From an uncultured Collinsella sp. (GTDB lineage: Bacteria > Actinomycetota > Coriobacteriia > Coriobacteriales > Coriobacteriaceae): a DNA stretch of 17,663 nt. A program made the position numbers and the translations under genes. The stretch spans positions 1-17,663 of the forward strand of contig CABULX010000041.1 of assembly GCA_902492545.1 (NCBI GenBank), in the 5' to 3' direction. The notes under the pieces are model-generated. The model saw only the letters and a list, made by a program, of their open reading frames with translations, did not search any database and was not told where the DNA came from. Positions 1 to 7,988 of this stretch are shown here, in pieces. Position 1 is the first letter of the stretch; each line of letters opens with the position of its first letter.

Positions 1-225
1 GATCGCTGCGCGGAAGCTATCGAATACGTCCTTGGGACTGTCTTATTGTAAAGGCTCGGTGCGCTTTGGCGGCAAGCTTTGAATAAAACGCAGGAACCTG
101 CCATGGGCCCGCCGCATGACGTGGGGCTGCTTTACCCGCAAGAGGCTCCATAGATTATATAAACGCCCGCTGGCGCGCTGACCCTTTGATACCATGAAAC
201 GACAGGTATTTCCTAAGGAGCACAT
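1..225. other. Non-coding leader upstream of glycosyltransferase cluster
   Basis: No convincing gene is seen on either strand. The stretch presumably carries the promoter of the glycosyltransferase cluster. The only hint is an AT-rich patch at 151-163 containing TATAAA, 21 bases after a TTTACC at 131-136. That spacing is too long for a normal sigma-70 promoter, so no promoter is called. The ribosome site of the first gene (AAGGAG, 215-220) lies at the right end. Confidence 0.5.
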
Positions 226-1329
226 TTGTCTACTAACGCCTCTGGCAGCCCTGTTCTGTCGCTGCTTATTCCCATTTACAATGTTCAGCGCTACCTGCGC
301 GAGTGCCTCGATTCCGCCCTGGTGCAGACGCTCAAGGATATTGAGATCATCTGCATTAACGACGGGTCGACCGACAACTCGCCGGCGATTATCCGCGAGT
401 ATATGGAGCGCGATGGGCGCGTCAAGATGATCGACAAGGCCAACAGCGGCTACGGCGACTCGATGAACCACGGCCTGGAGATGGCGCGTGGCAAGTACGT
501 TGGCATCTTGGAGTCCGATGACTTTATGGCGCCCGACGCGCTCGAAAAGCTTGTCTCGGCCGCCGATAGCAATAATGCCGACTTCGCGAAGGCGAACTTT
601 GATTTCTACTGGTCTAAGCCCGAGGAGCGCCGCTCGCTGCACGAGATGTTTAAAGCCAAGGACTGTGGCAAGCCGGTGCACCCGAGCGATACGACGCAGT
701 TCTTTAAGCAAAAGCCGTCGATTTGGTCGGCCGTGTACCGTCGCGATTTTCTTGACCGCAACGGCATTAAGTTCCTGCCGACTCCGGGGGCATCCTTTCA
801 GGACACGTCATTTGCCTTTAAGGTGATCGCGTGCGCCGATAAGGCTGTTTACCTTCATGATGCCGTGTTGTCTTATCGCCAGGACAACGAGAATTCCTCG
901 GTCAATTCTTCGGCTAAGGTCTTTTTCGTCAATACCGAGTATGCCGAGATTGAGCGTTGGATTCGAGAGGATTATGCCCGCGACCACGCAAGTGATGACG
1001 TCGCGCGCATGCTCAAGTTCAATCAGCTCATTAAGTACGATTCGTACATGTGGAACTACGTGCGCCTGGCGCCTAAGTTCTATAAGGAGTTCCTGGTTCA
1101 GATGGCCAAGGAGTTCCAAGCGGCCTTGGACGCCGGGGACTTTTCGCTTGACGACCTCAGGCCGTGGAAGCGCGCAAATCTCGCTGCCATCCTCAAAGAT
1201 CCTGAGGGCTGGGTTGACGAGCATCCGAGTTTTGCGACGGATGGTGCCTTGGGGCGTGCTAAGTATTACGCCTCGGTTGGAGGTCCAGGCGTGGTCGCTG
1301 CCTTCCTCATCGAATCGCTGAGGGGGTAG
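226..1329 (+). CDS. Family 2 glycosyltransferase (copy A)
   Basis: Predicted to transfer a sugar from a nucleotide-sugar donor to a growing surface glycan at the cytoplasmic face of the membrane; donor and acceptor cannot be told. The 367-aa product starts with a GT-A nucleotide-binding fold: LSLLIPIYNV near residues 11-20, INDGSTD at 44-50, and the metal-binding ESDD at 96-99. The C-terminal ~150 residues are a less conserved region typical of WcaA-like enzymes. There is no signal peptide or membrane segment. The start is a TTG, chosen because AAGGAG (215-220) lies 5 bases upstream and the next codons lead directly into the GT fold. The gene ends 6 nt before the next one, so they are probably co-transcribed. 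It is a close paralogue of the gene at 2451, sharing most residues over the first ~100. Confidence 0.93.
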   Translation: MSTNASGSPVLSLLIPIYNVQRYLRECLDSALVQTLKDIEIICINDGSTDNSPAIIREYMERDGRVKMIDKANSGYGDSMNHGLEMARGKYVGILESDDFMAPDALEKLVSAADSNNADFAKANFDFYWSKPEERRSLHEMFKAKDCGKPVHPSDTTQFFKQKPSIWSAVYRRDFLDRNGIKFLPTPGASFQDTSFAFKVIACADKAVYLHDAVLSYRQDNENSSVNSSAKVFFVNTEYAEIERWIREDYARDHASDDVARMLKFNQLIKYDSYMWNYVRLAPKFYKEFLVQMAKEFQAALDAGDFSLDDLRPWKRANLAAILKDPEGWVDEHPSFATDGALGRAKYYASVGGPGVVAAFLIESLRG

Positions 1330-1335
1330 GTCGGC

Positions 1336-2376
1336 ATGGGAGAGGCCTCGTGTCCTAAAGCTACCATTGTCGTCCCCGTTTACAACTCTGCGCGCTCCAT
1401 TCAGCGATGCCTCGATTCGCTGTTGGCCCAGTCCGAGCGCTCGATTCAGGTTGTCTGCGTCAACGACGGTTCGACTGATGATTCGTTGAACGTGTTGCGC
1501 CAGATCGCGCAGGCCGACGATCGCGTACTGGTGATTGACCAGGAAAACGCGGGCGTCTCGTGTGCTCGAAATGCCGGTATCGATGTCGCCGAGGGCGAGA
1601 CCGTCTTTTTTGTGGACGCCGACGATTACATCGATGCCCGGACGGTCGAGCACGTGCTGCATTCCATGGAGTCTGCAGATGCCGAGGCCGCCGTTTTTGG
1701 CGGCGTCTGTGAACCTGCCGATGCTGCCCCCAAACGCGTCCAGCAACTCATGAGCCCCAAAGCTGGTATCTTCGGCGCCCGTGATCCCCAACTGCTGTTC
1801 CATTCGAATGCGCAGCCCTATGCCTGCCGTGCGGCTTTTTCGCGCGAGCTGCTCAATCGTGAAGGCATTCGCTTCGCCCCCGGTTTGGCTTTGGGCGAGG
1901 ACGTCGTCTTCCAATTTGCGGCTTATGCGCTTGCCCGCAAGACCGTCGTCATGCCGGACAGGTTCTACCATTACGTGATGGAGAGCGAATCGGCGACGCA
2001 CGAGTTCAACAGTGCCGAGGCTCGCGCCAAAAAGCTTGACGCCCACATGAGGATGCTCGAGGAGGTCTTGGAGGACTGGGCGGCCTACGGTCTTTTGGAC
2101 CTGTGCCCCGGCGAGCTGATCACTTGGTTTTTGGACCTAATTGTGTTCGACCTGGCGCGCTTGGATGCCGATGACTTCCATCGCGTGGCGGCTCGCGTCA
2201 ACATGGACCTTACGACGTTTTTGGGAACGGAGTGGGCGGATATGCCTGCTAAGAGCGCCGTTCGCCGTGTTGCCCACAAGTTCGTTGCGGCGACCTCGGG
2301 CGTTTCGATGGCAGACGCCACGCTGTTCTATCTTTCGACTCGCGGTCTCAAAGCCTGCCTGGAGCGCTTTATCTAA
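1336..2376 (+). CDS. Family 2 glycosyltransferase (copy B)
   Basis: A 346-aa GT-A glycosyltransferase. Its motifs are IVVPVYNSAR (11-20), VNDGSTD (42-48), the SARNAG-like CARNAG (76-81) and the metal-binding VDADD (93-97). A downstream LGEDVVFQF segment matches the usual GEDxxF motif of this GT2 subgroup. The ATG has an AGGGGG ribosome site (1321-1326) that overlaps the stop of the preceding gene, which suggests translational coupling. Its middle and C-terminal layout (LLF...PYACR...F...GI.F...GEDVVFQFA) is shared with the gene at 3582, so the two are probably diverged products of the same duplication that made the two A-type copies. The sugar specificity is unknown. Confidence 0.93.
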   Translation: MGEASCPKATIVVPVYNSARSIQRCLDSLLAQSERSIQVVCVNDGSTDDSLNVLRQIAQADDRVLVIDQENAGVSCARNAGIDVAEGETVFFVDADDYIDARTVEHVLHSMESADAEAAVFGGVCEPADAAPKRVQQLMSPKAGIFGARDPQLLFHSNAQPYACRAAFSRELLNREGIRFAPGLALGEDVVFQFAAYALARKTVVMPDRFYHYVMESESATHEFNSAEARAKKLDAHMRMLEEVLEDWAAYGLLDLCPGELITWFLDLIVFDLARLDADDFHRVAARVNMDLTTFLGTEWADMPAKSAVRRVAHKFVAATSGVSMADATLFYLSTRGLKACLERFI

Positions 2377-2450
2377 TTCCAAGCGCTGCCGCCCGCCGCA
2401 ACTCGGCTGCTAAAATAACCCTGTTACACGCTATTCAACAGGAGGTTCTC
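2377..2450 (+). promoter_or_regulatory. Candidate extended -10 promoter and leader before third glycosyltransferase
   Basis: This is the only sizeable gap (74 nt) inside the glycosyltransferase cluster. It contains TGCTAAAAT at 2408-2416, an extended -10 element (TG, one base, then TAAAAT, a 5/6 match to TATAAT). No good -35 hexamer is visible, as is common for extended -10 promoters. A strong AGGAGG ribosome site (2440-2445) follows. The inference is that genes 3-5 can be transcribed independently of genes 1-2. Confidence 0.5.
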
Positions 2451-3569
2451 TTGCAGAACTCTGATAACCCTAAAGTTTCGCTGCTTGTCCCCATCTGCAA
2501 TGTTGAGCGCTACCTGCGCGAGTGCCTCGATTCTGCCGTGACTCAGACGCTCAAGGACATCGAGATCATCTGTATCAACGACGGCTCCACCGATAGCTCG
2601 CCAGATATCATCCGCGAGTACATGGAGCGCGATCCCCGTGTAAAGATGATCGACAAGGCCAACAGCGGCTACGGCGACTCGATGAACCGCGGCCTGGAGA
2701 TGGCGCGTGGCGAGTACGTGGGCATTTTAGAGTCCGATGACTTTATGTTTGAGGATTCGCTCCAAAAGCTGGTCGCCAAGGCCGATACTGAGCATGCCGA
2801 TGTGGTAAAGGGCGACTTTTACCTGTATTGGTCCACGCCCAGCGAACGCCGTGAACTGTTTGGGATTATCGACGAGCATATGACGGGCGCCGCGTATCGC
2901 CCCGTCGATCGCCCGGGCATCTTCTACCGCAAACCTTCCATTTGGTCGGCTATCTATCGGCGCGAGTTCCTCAACGACAATCAGATTCGGTTCCTTCCCA
3001 CGCCGGGTGCCTCGTATCAGGACGCAGGCTTTAACTTTAAGGTTTGGGCTTGTGCCGAACGTGCCGCGTTTATTGCGGATCCCATTTTGTGCTATCGCCA
3101 AGATAACGAGAAGAGCTCCGTTAATTCGCCCAACAAGGTGTTTTGCGTTTGCGACGAATATGCCGAGATGCAGCGCTTTTTGGGCGAGCGTCCCGAGCTC
3201 AAGGCTCAGCTCCAGGGCATTTTAATGCGCATGAAGGTTGATACGTACCGTTGGAATGATGAGCGTCTGGTCGATGAGTTGCGCGAGCGGTTTTGGGAGA
3301 AGGCCTCGCCCGAGCTCAAGGCCGATTGGGATGCTGGTCGCTTTGACCTGTCGCTATTCGACCCGCGCGGCGAGACTGACTTGCGCCTGATGGTCAAGTC
3401 GCCCCGCGCCTATATCGATTCGCGCTTTGACTTTAAGAAGCCGGGCAAGCTCAATACGTTTAAGCATTACTTTAAGATTGGCGGCCTGCCGCTGGTTTGG
3501 CGCGTGTTGACGTATCAGCGCACCTACGGCGACAACCCGCACCCTGACGACGTTCCGGCCGCACAGTAG
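2451..3569 (+). CDS. Family 2 glycosyltransferase (copy A', paralogue of 226-1329)
   Basis: A 372-aa GT-A enzyme with VSLLVPICNV (9-18), INDGSTD (42-48) and ESDD (94-97). From about residue 8 to 100 it is nearly the same protein as the gene at 226, including the stretch KMIDKANSGYGDSMN and the run GLEMARG.YVGILESDDFM. The two diverge toward the C-terminus, which is where acceptor specificity usually sits. The TTG start is supported by AGGAGG (2440-2445) at a 5-nt spacing, and the first gene of the cluster uses TTG in the same way. The stop codon (3567-3569) is part of the ribosome site of the next gene. The role is inferred to be addition of one sugar in a surface polysaccharide, possibly with a donor or acceptor different from copy A. 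Confidence 0.93.
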   Translation: MQNSDNPKVSLLVPICNVERYLRECLDSAVTQTLKDIEIICINDGSTDSSPDIIREYMERDPRVKMIDKANSGYGDSMNRGLEMARGEYVGILESDDFMFEDSLQKLVAKADTEHADVVKGDFYLYWSTPSERRELFGIIDEHMTGAAYRPVDRPGIFYRKPSIWSAIYRREFLNDNQIRFLPTPGASYQDAGFNFKVWACAERAAFIADPILCYRQDNEKSSVNSPNKVFCVCDEYAEMQRFLGERPELKAQLQGILMRMKVDTYRWNDERLVDELRERFWEKASPELKADWDAGRFDLSLFDPRGETDLRLMVKSPRAYIDSRFDFKKPGKLNTFKHYFKIGGLPLVWRVLTYQRTYGDNPHPDDVPAAQ

Positions 3570-3581
3570 GAGCGCGTGACT

Positions 3582-4649
3582 ATGGCTACCCCTAAGATTT
3601 CCGTCGTTGTTCCCATTTACAAGGTGGAGGAGTGCCTGGCCTGGTGCCTGGACTCCCTGCTTGCGCAGGACATGCCCGATTGGGAAGGCGTGCTGGTTAA
3701 CGATGGCTCGCCGGATGGTTCGCGCGATATCGCGGCTGCCTATTGCGAAAAGGACACGCGCTTTACGCTGGTCGATAAGCCCAATGGCGGCCTGTCGAGT
3801 GCACGTAATGCAGGCATCGCTGCGTCCACGGCGTCTATCGTCGCGTTTTTGGATTCCGACGACCGCTTTACGCCCGATGCATGCCGCGTGATCGTCGATA
3901 CCTTTGAGCGCGAGGACTGCGACGTTTTGACCTTTGGCGCGAGTCCGTATCCGCTGGAGGCGGGGTATCCGTGGCTTAACTATGTGCTGAGCCCGCGCGA
4001 TGTGTCGTTTGAAGGCTATAGCTCCGACCTGCTGTTTAAGGAAGCTTCTCGCCCTTTTGCATGGCGCACTGCCTGCAAGCGTGAGTTTTTGCTGGGCAAC
4101 GGGATCGTGTTCGACGAAACCGTTAAGTATGGCGAGGACCAGGTCTTCGATTTTGCCGTGTACGGCCGTTCGCACAAGACCGCGCTTATCTCGAACAAGC
4201 TGTATGACTACCGCGTGGCGCGCAAGGGTTCGCTCATGGATACCATGCGCTATGACGACGAGACGCGTCTGCTGGAGCATGTGAAGATTTACTCCGCTGT
4301 GCTGGCTGACTGGCAGCGCGACGGTCTCGATGTCCAGCATGCCGAGGACCTGGCGTACTTCCTATGCGATCTGGTGCTGTACGATGCGCTCAGGTTGCTG
4401 GGTTCGGACTGCGGCAAGGTGTTTGCTGCCGTTGCCACAGCGCTTGCCGGTTCTGCTGTGGGTAGCGATGCTGCGCTCGCACAATGCGCTTCTTCTGTTG
4501 CTGCTATGGTGCGTGCGGCGCTTACCAGCAAGGCCCCCAATGCCCGTGCGTGCAAAAAGCTCATGTTCGATTACGACGTCTTGAGGTTTGGGCGCCTGGG
4601 TGCCTGCAAACGCATGGCAGCGAACGCCCTGGGAAAGCGAGAAGTGTAG
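3582..4649 (+). CDS. Family 2 glycosyltransferase (copy B')
   Basis: A 355-aa GT-A glycosyltransferase. It carries ISVVVPIYKV (6-15), VNDGSPDGS (39-47), SSARNAGIA (72-80) and the metal-binding DSDD (91-94), followed by YGEDQVFDFAVYGR. Two in-frame starts exist, GTG at 3576 and ATG at 3582. The ATG is preferred because the AGGAG at 3568-3572 is 9 nt from it but only 3 nt from the GTG. The N-terminus and middle match the layout of the gene at 1336, while the C-terminal ~100 residues are Ala-rich and divergent. It stops immediately before the ATG of the 828-aa gene with no gap, so co-transcription and translational coupling are very likely. Confidence 0.92.
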   Translation: MATPKISVVVPIYKVEECLAWCLDSLLAQDMPDWEGVLVNDGSPDGSRDIAAAYCEKDTRFTLVDKPNGGLSSARNAGIAASTASIVAFLDSDDRFTPDACRVIVDTFEREDCDVLTFGASPYPLEAGYPWLNYVLSPRDVSFEGYSSDLLFKEASRPFAWRTACKREFLLGNGIVFDETVKYGEDQVFDFAVYGRSHKTALISNKLYDYRVARKGSLMDTMRYDDETRLLEHVKIYSAVLADWQRDGLDVQHAEDLAYFLCDLVLYDALRLLGSDCGKVFAAVATALAGSAVGSDAALAQCASSVAAMVRAALTSKAPNARACKKLMFDYDVLRFGRLGACKRMAANALGKREV

Positions 4650-7136
4650 ATGAGTATCAAGCGTTTGGCGCTTTGCCGCAGCCAGGGCCGTCTGTTTATT
4701 CTGCTTCGTTTTGCTGGCGAAGATGTCTCCGCACTTATTGAGCAGGAAGGTCCCCAAGCCTTTGCCCACGCAATGACGAATGGCGCTTGCGTGCCGTGCC
4801 TGGCGCTGCCCGTCGACCACGGTCGCGTGTTGGCGCTTTGCCCTTCTGTCGCCGACTATGAGCGTGAACTCGCCGTTTTGGTGCTTCCGTTCTTGGATGG
4901 CTCGATGATTGACGTTGAGTTTGCCGCTGGGTCGCGTAAGCTTGGCTCCATTCGCCTTGACAGCCGTGTGGCCAAGCTGGAATCCAAGATTAACTACAAG
5001 ACGAAACCTGCGTTGTGCGCGCTTATTCGCGATGTGCAACGTGGCGAGCGTTGCGGTTGCTACGAGATTGACGCCGTGCGCTATTTACCGGCGGACGAGG
5101 GCGCCGTGTGGCGCTACGAAATTGCGTGGGCAGGGGACTCCGACTGCGCCCCCGAGCTCCAGATCTTCGATACGCATATGAACGTCATCGATGCCACGGT
5201 GCATGTGTTTGAGTCGCAGCTCGATGTGCCGCAGCAGAACGGGACGCGCCTCAATAAAACCTTCCTGAGTGTGGAGATGTTTCAGGATATACGCGATTTT
5301 GTCGCGATTGCGAGCGATCCCGTGGGGCAGATCAAGACTGGCTTTTGCTCCATGGATGGTCGTCTGTACAACGGCATGGTCGATGACAGTTGGAACCGTA
5401 TGAAGGACGCGCGCGCGGATGACGCCGCTTATCGTCGCTGGTTTGAGCAGCATCGCGCAAAGCCGGGTGACCTGGCGTGCCAGCGGGTCACTTCGGCAGC
5501 ATTTGCCTACCGACCGCTCGTGAGCATTGTCGTGCCGTGCTATAAGACCGATCGGGTCTACCTGAGCGAGCTGCTGGATTCGGTGCTTGCCCAGAGCTAC
5601 GACAACTGGGAATTGCTGCTTATGGATGCCTCGCCCGAATGGGATGCGGTGGCCAACCTTGCAGTAGCCACTCACGACGAGCGCGTTCGCCGTATCGAAC
5701 TGCCCGGTAATGGCGGCATTGTGGTCAACACCAACGCCGGCATCCAACAGGCGGTGGGCGATTACATCGCATTCTTGGACCACGATGACATCTTGGAACC
5801 GGATGCGCTGTTCCACTACGTTTCCGCGTTGAACAAGGCGAGCGAGGGAGAGCGCCCGCAGGTCCTGTTCTGCGACGAGGACATGTTCCAGAAAGCGGGG
5901 GAGTGGGGCCAGCCGGTCTTTAAGACCAAACTCAATGTCGACCTGCTCTATAGCCATAACTGCGTGACGCATTTTCTGATGGTGGAGAAGGCCCTGATCG
6001 ACTCCATCGGTATGTCGCCGGAAGACGTTGCGGGCGCCCAGGATTACGATCTGACGCTCCGCTGCCTGGCGGCGGGTGCACGGTTTGAGCATGTTGCGCA
6101 CGTGCTGTATCACTGGCGGGTGCACCCCGGCTCGACCGCCGACGGTTCTGCTGATAGCAAGCCCTATGCCATCGAGGCCGGTCGTCTTGCGCTGCAGCGC
6201 CACTTTGACTCGCTGGGCGTTTGCGGAACGGTCGAGGAGACTGAGACCCCATTCGTCTATCGCATGCGCTATGCTCTGCCTGAACCTGCGCCGCTGGTGA
6301 GCATTGTGATTCCGACCAAGGACCACGTCGAGACGCTCGATGCCTGCGTGATATCGATTGCCGAGAATGCAACGTATGCCAATTACGAGATCGTCTTGGT
6401 GGAGAACAACAGCGAAGATCCGAAGACGTTTGCGTATTACGAGGCCCTTCCGGAGCGCATAGCGGCTGCATCTGGTGGCAAGGGCACGGCGCGCGTTGAG
6501 TGGTGGCCGGGCGAGTTCAATTACTCCCAGATCATCAACTTTGGCGTTGAGCATGCCAAGGGCGACTATCTGCTGCTGTTGAACAACGATACCGAGGTCA
6601 TAAGCCCCGGCTTTATTGAAGAGATGATGGGCTATCTGATGCGTCCCGATGCGGGCGTGGTGGGCGCCAAACTCTATTTTGCCGATCATCTGGTGCAGCA
6701 TGCCGGCATTTTGGTTGGCGTGCGCGGCGCACTTGCCCATGCCAACCAGGACTTCTCGGCAAAGCGCGAGGGATACCTTGCCCGTGCTGTACGTCCCGGC
6801 AACTTTAGCGCCGTAACGGGCGCCTGCCAGATGGTTCGTCGCGACGTGTTTGAGCAGGTCGGAGGCTACAACGAGGAGTTCGCCGTCGGCTTTAACGACG
6901 CGGACTTTTGCCTCCGTGTGCGGGAGGCGGGCTACCGTACCATCTTTACGCCCTATGCCGAGCTGTACCACTACGAGTTTACCTCGCGCGGCAGGGAAGA
7001 GGCCAACGAGGAAAAGCTGCGCCGCTGGAAGCGAGAGCAGGCACTGTTCATGCAGCGCTGGCCGGAGTTCTTCCTCGATGGCGATCCGTGGTTGGGGCCA
7101 AACCTATCTGCCGAGAGTGAGTATTTCTCGGTCTAA
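4650..7136 (+). CDS. Large two-domain family 2 glycosyltransferase with unknown N-terminal region
   Basis: An 828-aa protein. Residues 1-280 match no domain I recognise. Residues ~288-530 form a first GT-A domain (PLVSIVVPCYKTD, metal motif DHDD at 377-380, later YHWR near 487-490). Residues ~548-815 form a second GT-A domain (PLVSIVIPTKDH, LNNDTEV at 644-650, VTGACQMVRR, and the acidic GFNDADFCLR at 747-756) of the RfbC/rhamnosyltransferase-like kind. Such tandem GT2 proteins are known from O-antigen and rhamnan-type polysaccharide loci, where each domain can add a different linkage. The ATG directly follows the stop of the previous gene, with GAGAAG 5 nt upstream. The 3' part from codon 671 has a diverged, broken counterpart at 10672-11116. 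There are no membrane segments, so it probably acts on lipid-linked acceptors at the inner face. Confidence 0.92.
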   Translation: MSIKRLALCRSQGRLFILLRFAGEDVSALIEQEGPQAFAHAMTNGACVPCLALPVDHGRVLALCPSVADYERELAVLVLPFLDGSMIDVEFAAGSRKLGSIRLDSRVAKLESKINYKTKPALCALIRDVQRGERCGCYEIDAVRYLPADEGAVWRYEIAWAGDSDCAPELQIFDTHMNVIDATVHVFESQLDVPQQNGTRLNKTFLSVEMFQDIRDFVAIASDPVGQIKTGFCSMDGRLYNGMVDDSWNRMKDARADDAAYRRWFEQHRAKPGDLACQRVTSAAFAYRPLVSIVVPCYKTDRVYLSELLDSVLAQSYDNWELLLMDASPEWDAVANLAVATHDERVRRIELPGNGGIVVNTNAGIQQAVGDYIAFLDHDDILEPDALFHYVSALNKASEGERPQVLFCDEDMFQKAGEWGQPVFKTKLNVDLLYSHNCVTHFLMVEKALIDSIGMSPEDVAGAQDYDLTLRCLAAGARFEHVAHVLYHWRVHPGSTADGSADSKPYAIEAGRLALQRHFDSLGVCGTVEETETPFVYRMRYALPEPAPLVSIVIPTKDHVETLDACVISIAENATYANYEIVLVENNSEDPKTFAYYEALPERIAAASGGKGTARVEWWPGEFNYSQIINFGVEHAKGDYLLLLNNDTEVISPGFIEEMMGYLMRPDAGVVGAKLYFADHLVQHAGILVGVRGALAHANQDFSAKREGYLARAVRPGNFSAVTGACQMVRRDVFEQVGGYNEEFAVGFNDADFCLRVREAGYRTIFTPYAELYHYEFTSRGREEANEEKLRRWKREQALFMQRWPEFFLDGDPWLGPNLSAESEYFSV

Positions 7137-7285
7137 GGCAATGGGTTTAGGAAGTCCTGAACTTTCTTTCGCTATGAGCTTGGAAGAAAGCAATGGTGGA
7201 CTACTAACTAAGTCATATTACGAAAGCTCGATACTTCCGCGATAAGTTTATACAAGCTTATACAGCTCGATATTATTCGATATAA
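7137..7285. other. AT-rich junction between glycosyltransferase and ATPase remnant
   Basis: No supported gene. From about 7240 the sequence becomes markedly AT-rich, with short repeats: TTATACA at two places within 7247-7265, and CGATAT repeated around 7269-7296. A 34-codon ORF (7141-7245) has no recognisable features. The open frame of the ATPase remnant begins directly after a TAA at 7283-7285. This patch therefore probably marks a recombination or deletion boundary. Confidence 0.45.
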
Positions 7286-7894
7286 GTAGATATCGCACTT
7301 GTCTTTGCCGGCTTACCCGCCGGCGTTATGGATCTTATTAACGGCAAGGCGCTTACGTTCTTGCGTCGTGCCCTCTCCGAAGATCTGGCGCCTATCAACC
7401 AGGTGGAGGTAGCGCTCTCTATGGGCGATAGCTTTGTCGCGACTGGTTTGACCATAGAGGACGATCTTCTGTCGAGAGCCGCTAAGGCCACTAAGGGCTA
7501 TGCCTATCTGGTGCAACTGGTCGGTTACTCCATTTGGCAACGCGCCAACTTGCATCGTGCCAAAAGTGCCATTGTGAGCGAGGGCGACGTCACCGAAGGC
7601 ATTGCGCTGGCAGAGGCTCGTTTTCACGATGTTGTTCACGAGCCCGCGATTTCTGGACTTGGACTCAACGATATCAAATACCTTTTGGCCATGTGCGAGG
7701 ATAAGCAGCAGTCCAAATCATCTGAGATTGCTAAACGCATGGGTAAAAAGACCAATGAGGTCAGCTCTATTAGGGCTAAGCTGCTTCAAAGAGAGGTTAT
7801 TCAAGCTCCGCAGAGGGGCTACGTGCAGTTTGCCGTGCCGGACCTAGATATCTATCTGCGAGAGAACGCCGCGGAGATTCTCGAGCGGTTCTAA
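7286..7894 (+). pseudogene. 5'-truncated AAA-family ATP-binding protein (C-terminal remnant)
   Basis: The open frame runs from just after a TAA at 7283-7285 to the stop at 7892-7894. The protein-like sequence starts VDIALVFAGLPAGVMDL, upstream of the first possible ATG (7328). The family pattern therefore extends past any start codon, which indicates a missing 5' half. What remains is the segment after the ATPase core (LTFLRRA...EVALSMGD...LSRAAKATKGYAYLVQLVGY, a lid/sensor-like helical region) and a C-terminal winged-helix-like domain (LNDIKYLLAM...SSEIAKRMGKKTNEVSSIRAKLLQREVI). No Walker A or B motif is present. A short protein from ATG 7328 is possible, but no ribosome site precedes it. 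The family assignment (AAA/ORC-like ATPase) comes from general resemblance only. Confidence 0.65.
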
Positions 7895-7947
7895 ATCGAG
7901 GCATGAATAGCCGCCGGTTAACTGCCCTTGTCGACTTGGCTCGCGTC

Positions 7948-7988
7948 CCCCCAATCTAGTAGACTCTGAACCGTTGCTAGATTGGGGG
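7948..7988. repeat. Perfect 12-bp inverted repeat (hairpin) between ATPase remnant and abiE toxin
   Basis: CCCCCAATCTAG (7948-7959) and CTAGATTGGGGG (7977-7988) are exact inverted arms around a 17-nt loop. On the plus strand the second arm is followed by ATTTTCC, a weak U-tract, so it could end transcription of the ATPase remnant. On the minus strand there is no T-run. The minus-strand toxin gene ends inside the right arm: its last codons and TAG are made of stem sequence. It could be a terminator, an operator or the end of a recombined segment. Confidence 0.6.

Noticed and set aside
43..711. Long minus-strand ORF opposite the first glycosyltransferase (similar ones at 808-2046, 3354-4340 and 5085-6971).
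   Set aside because: These are antisense shadows of strongly coding GC-rich genes. They show no recognised motifs and are repeatedly opposite GT domains.
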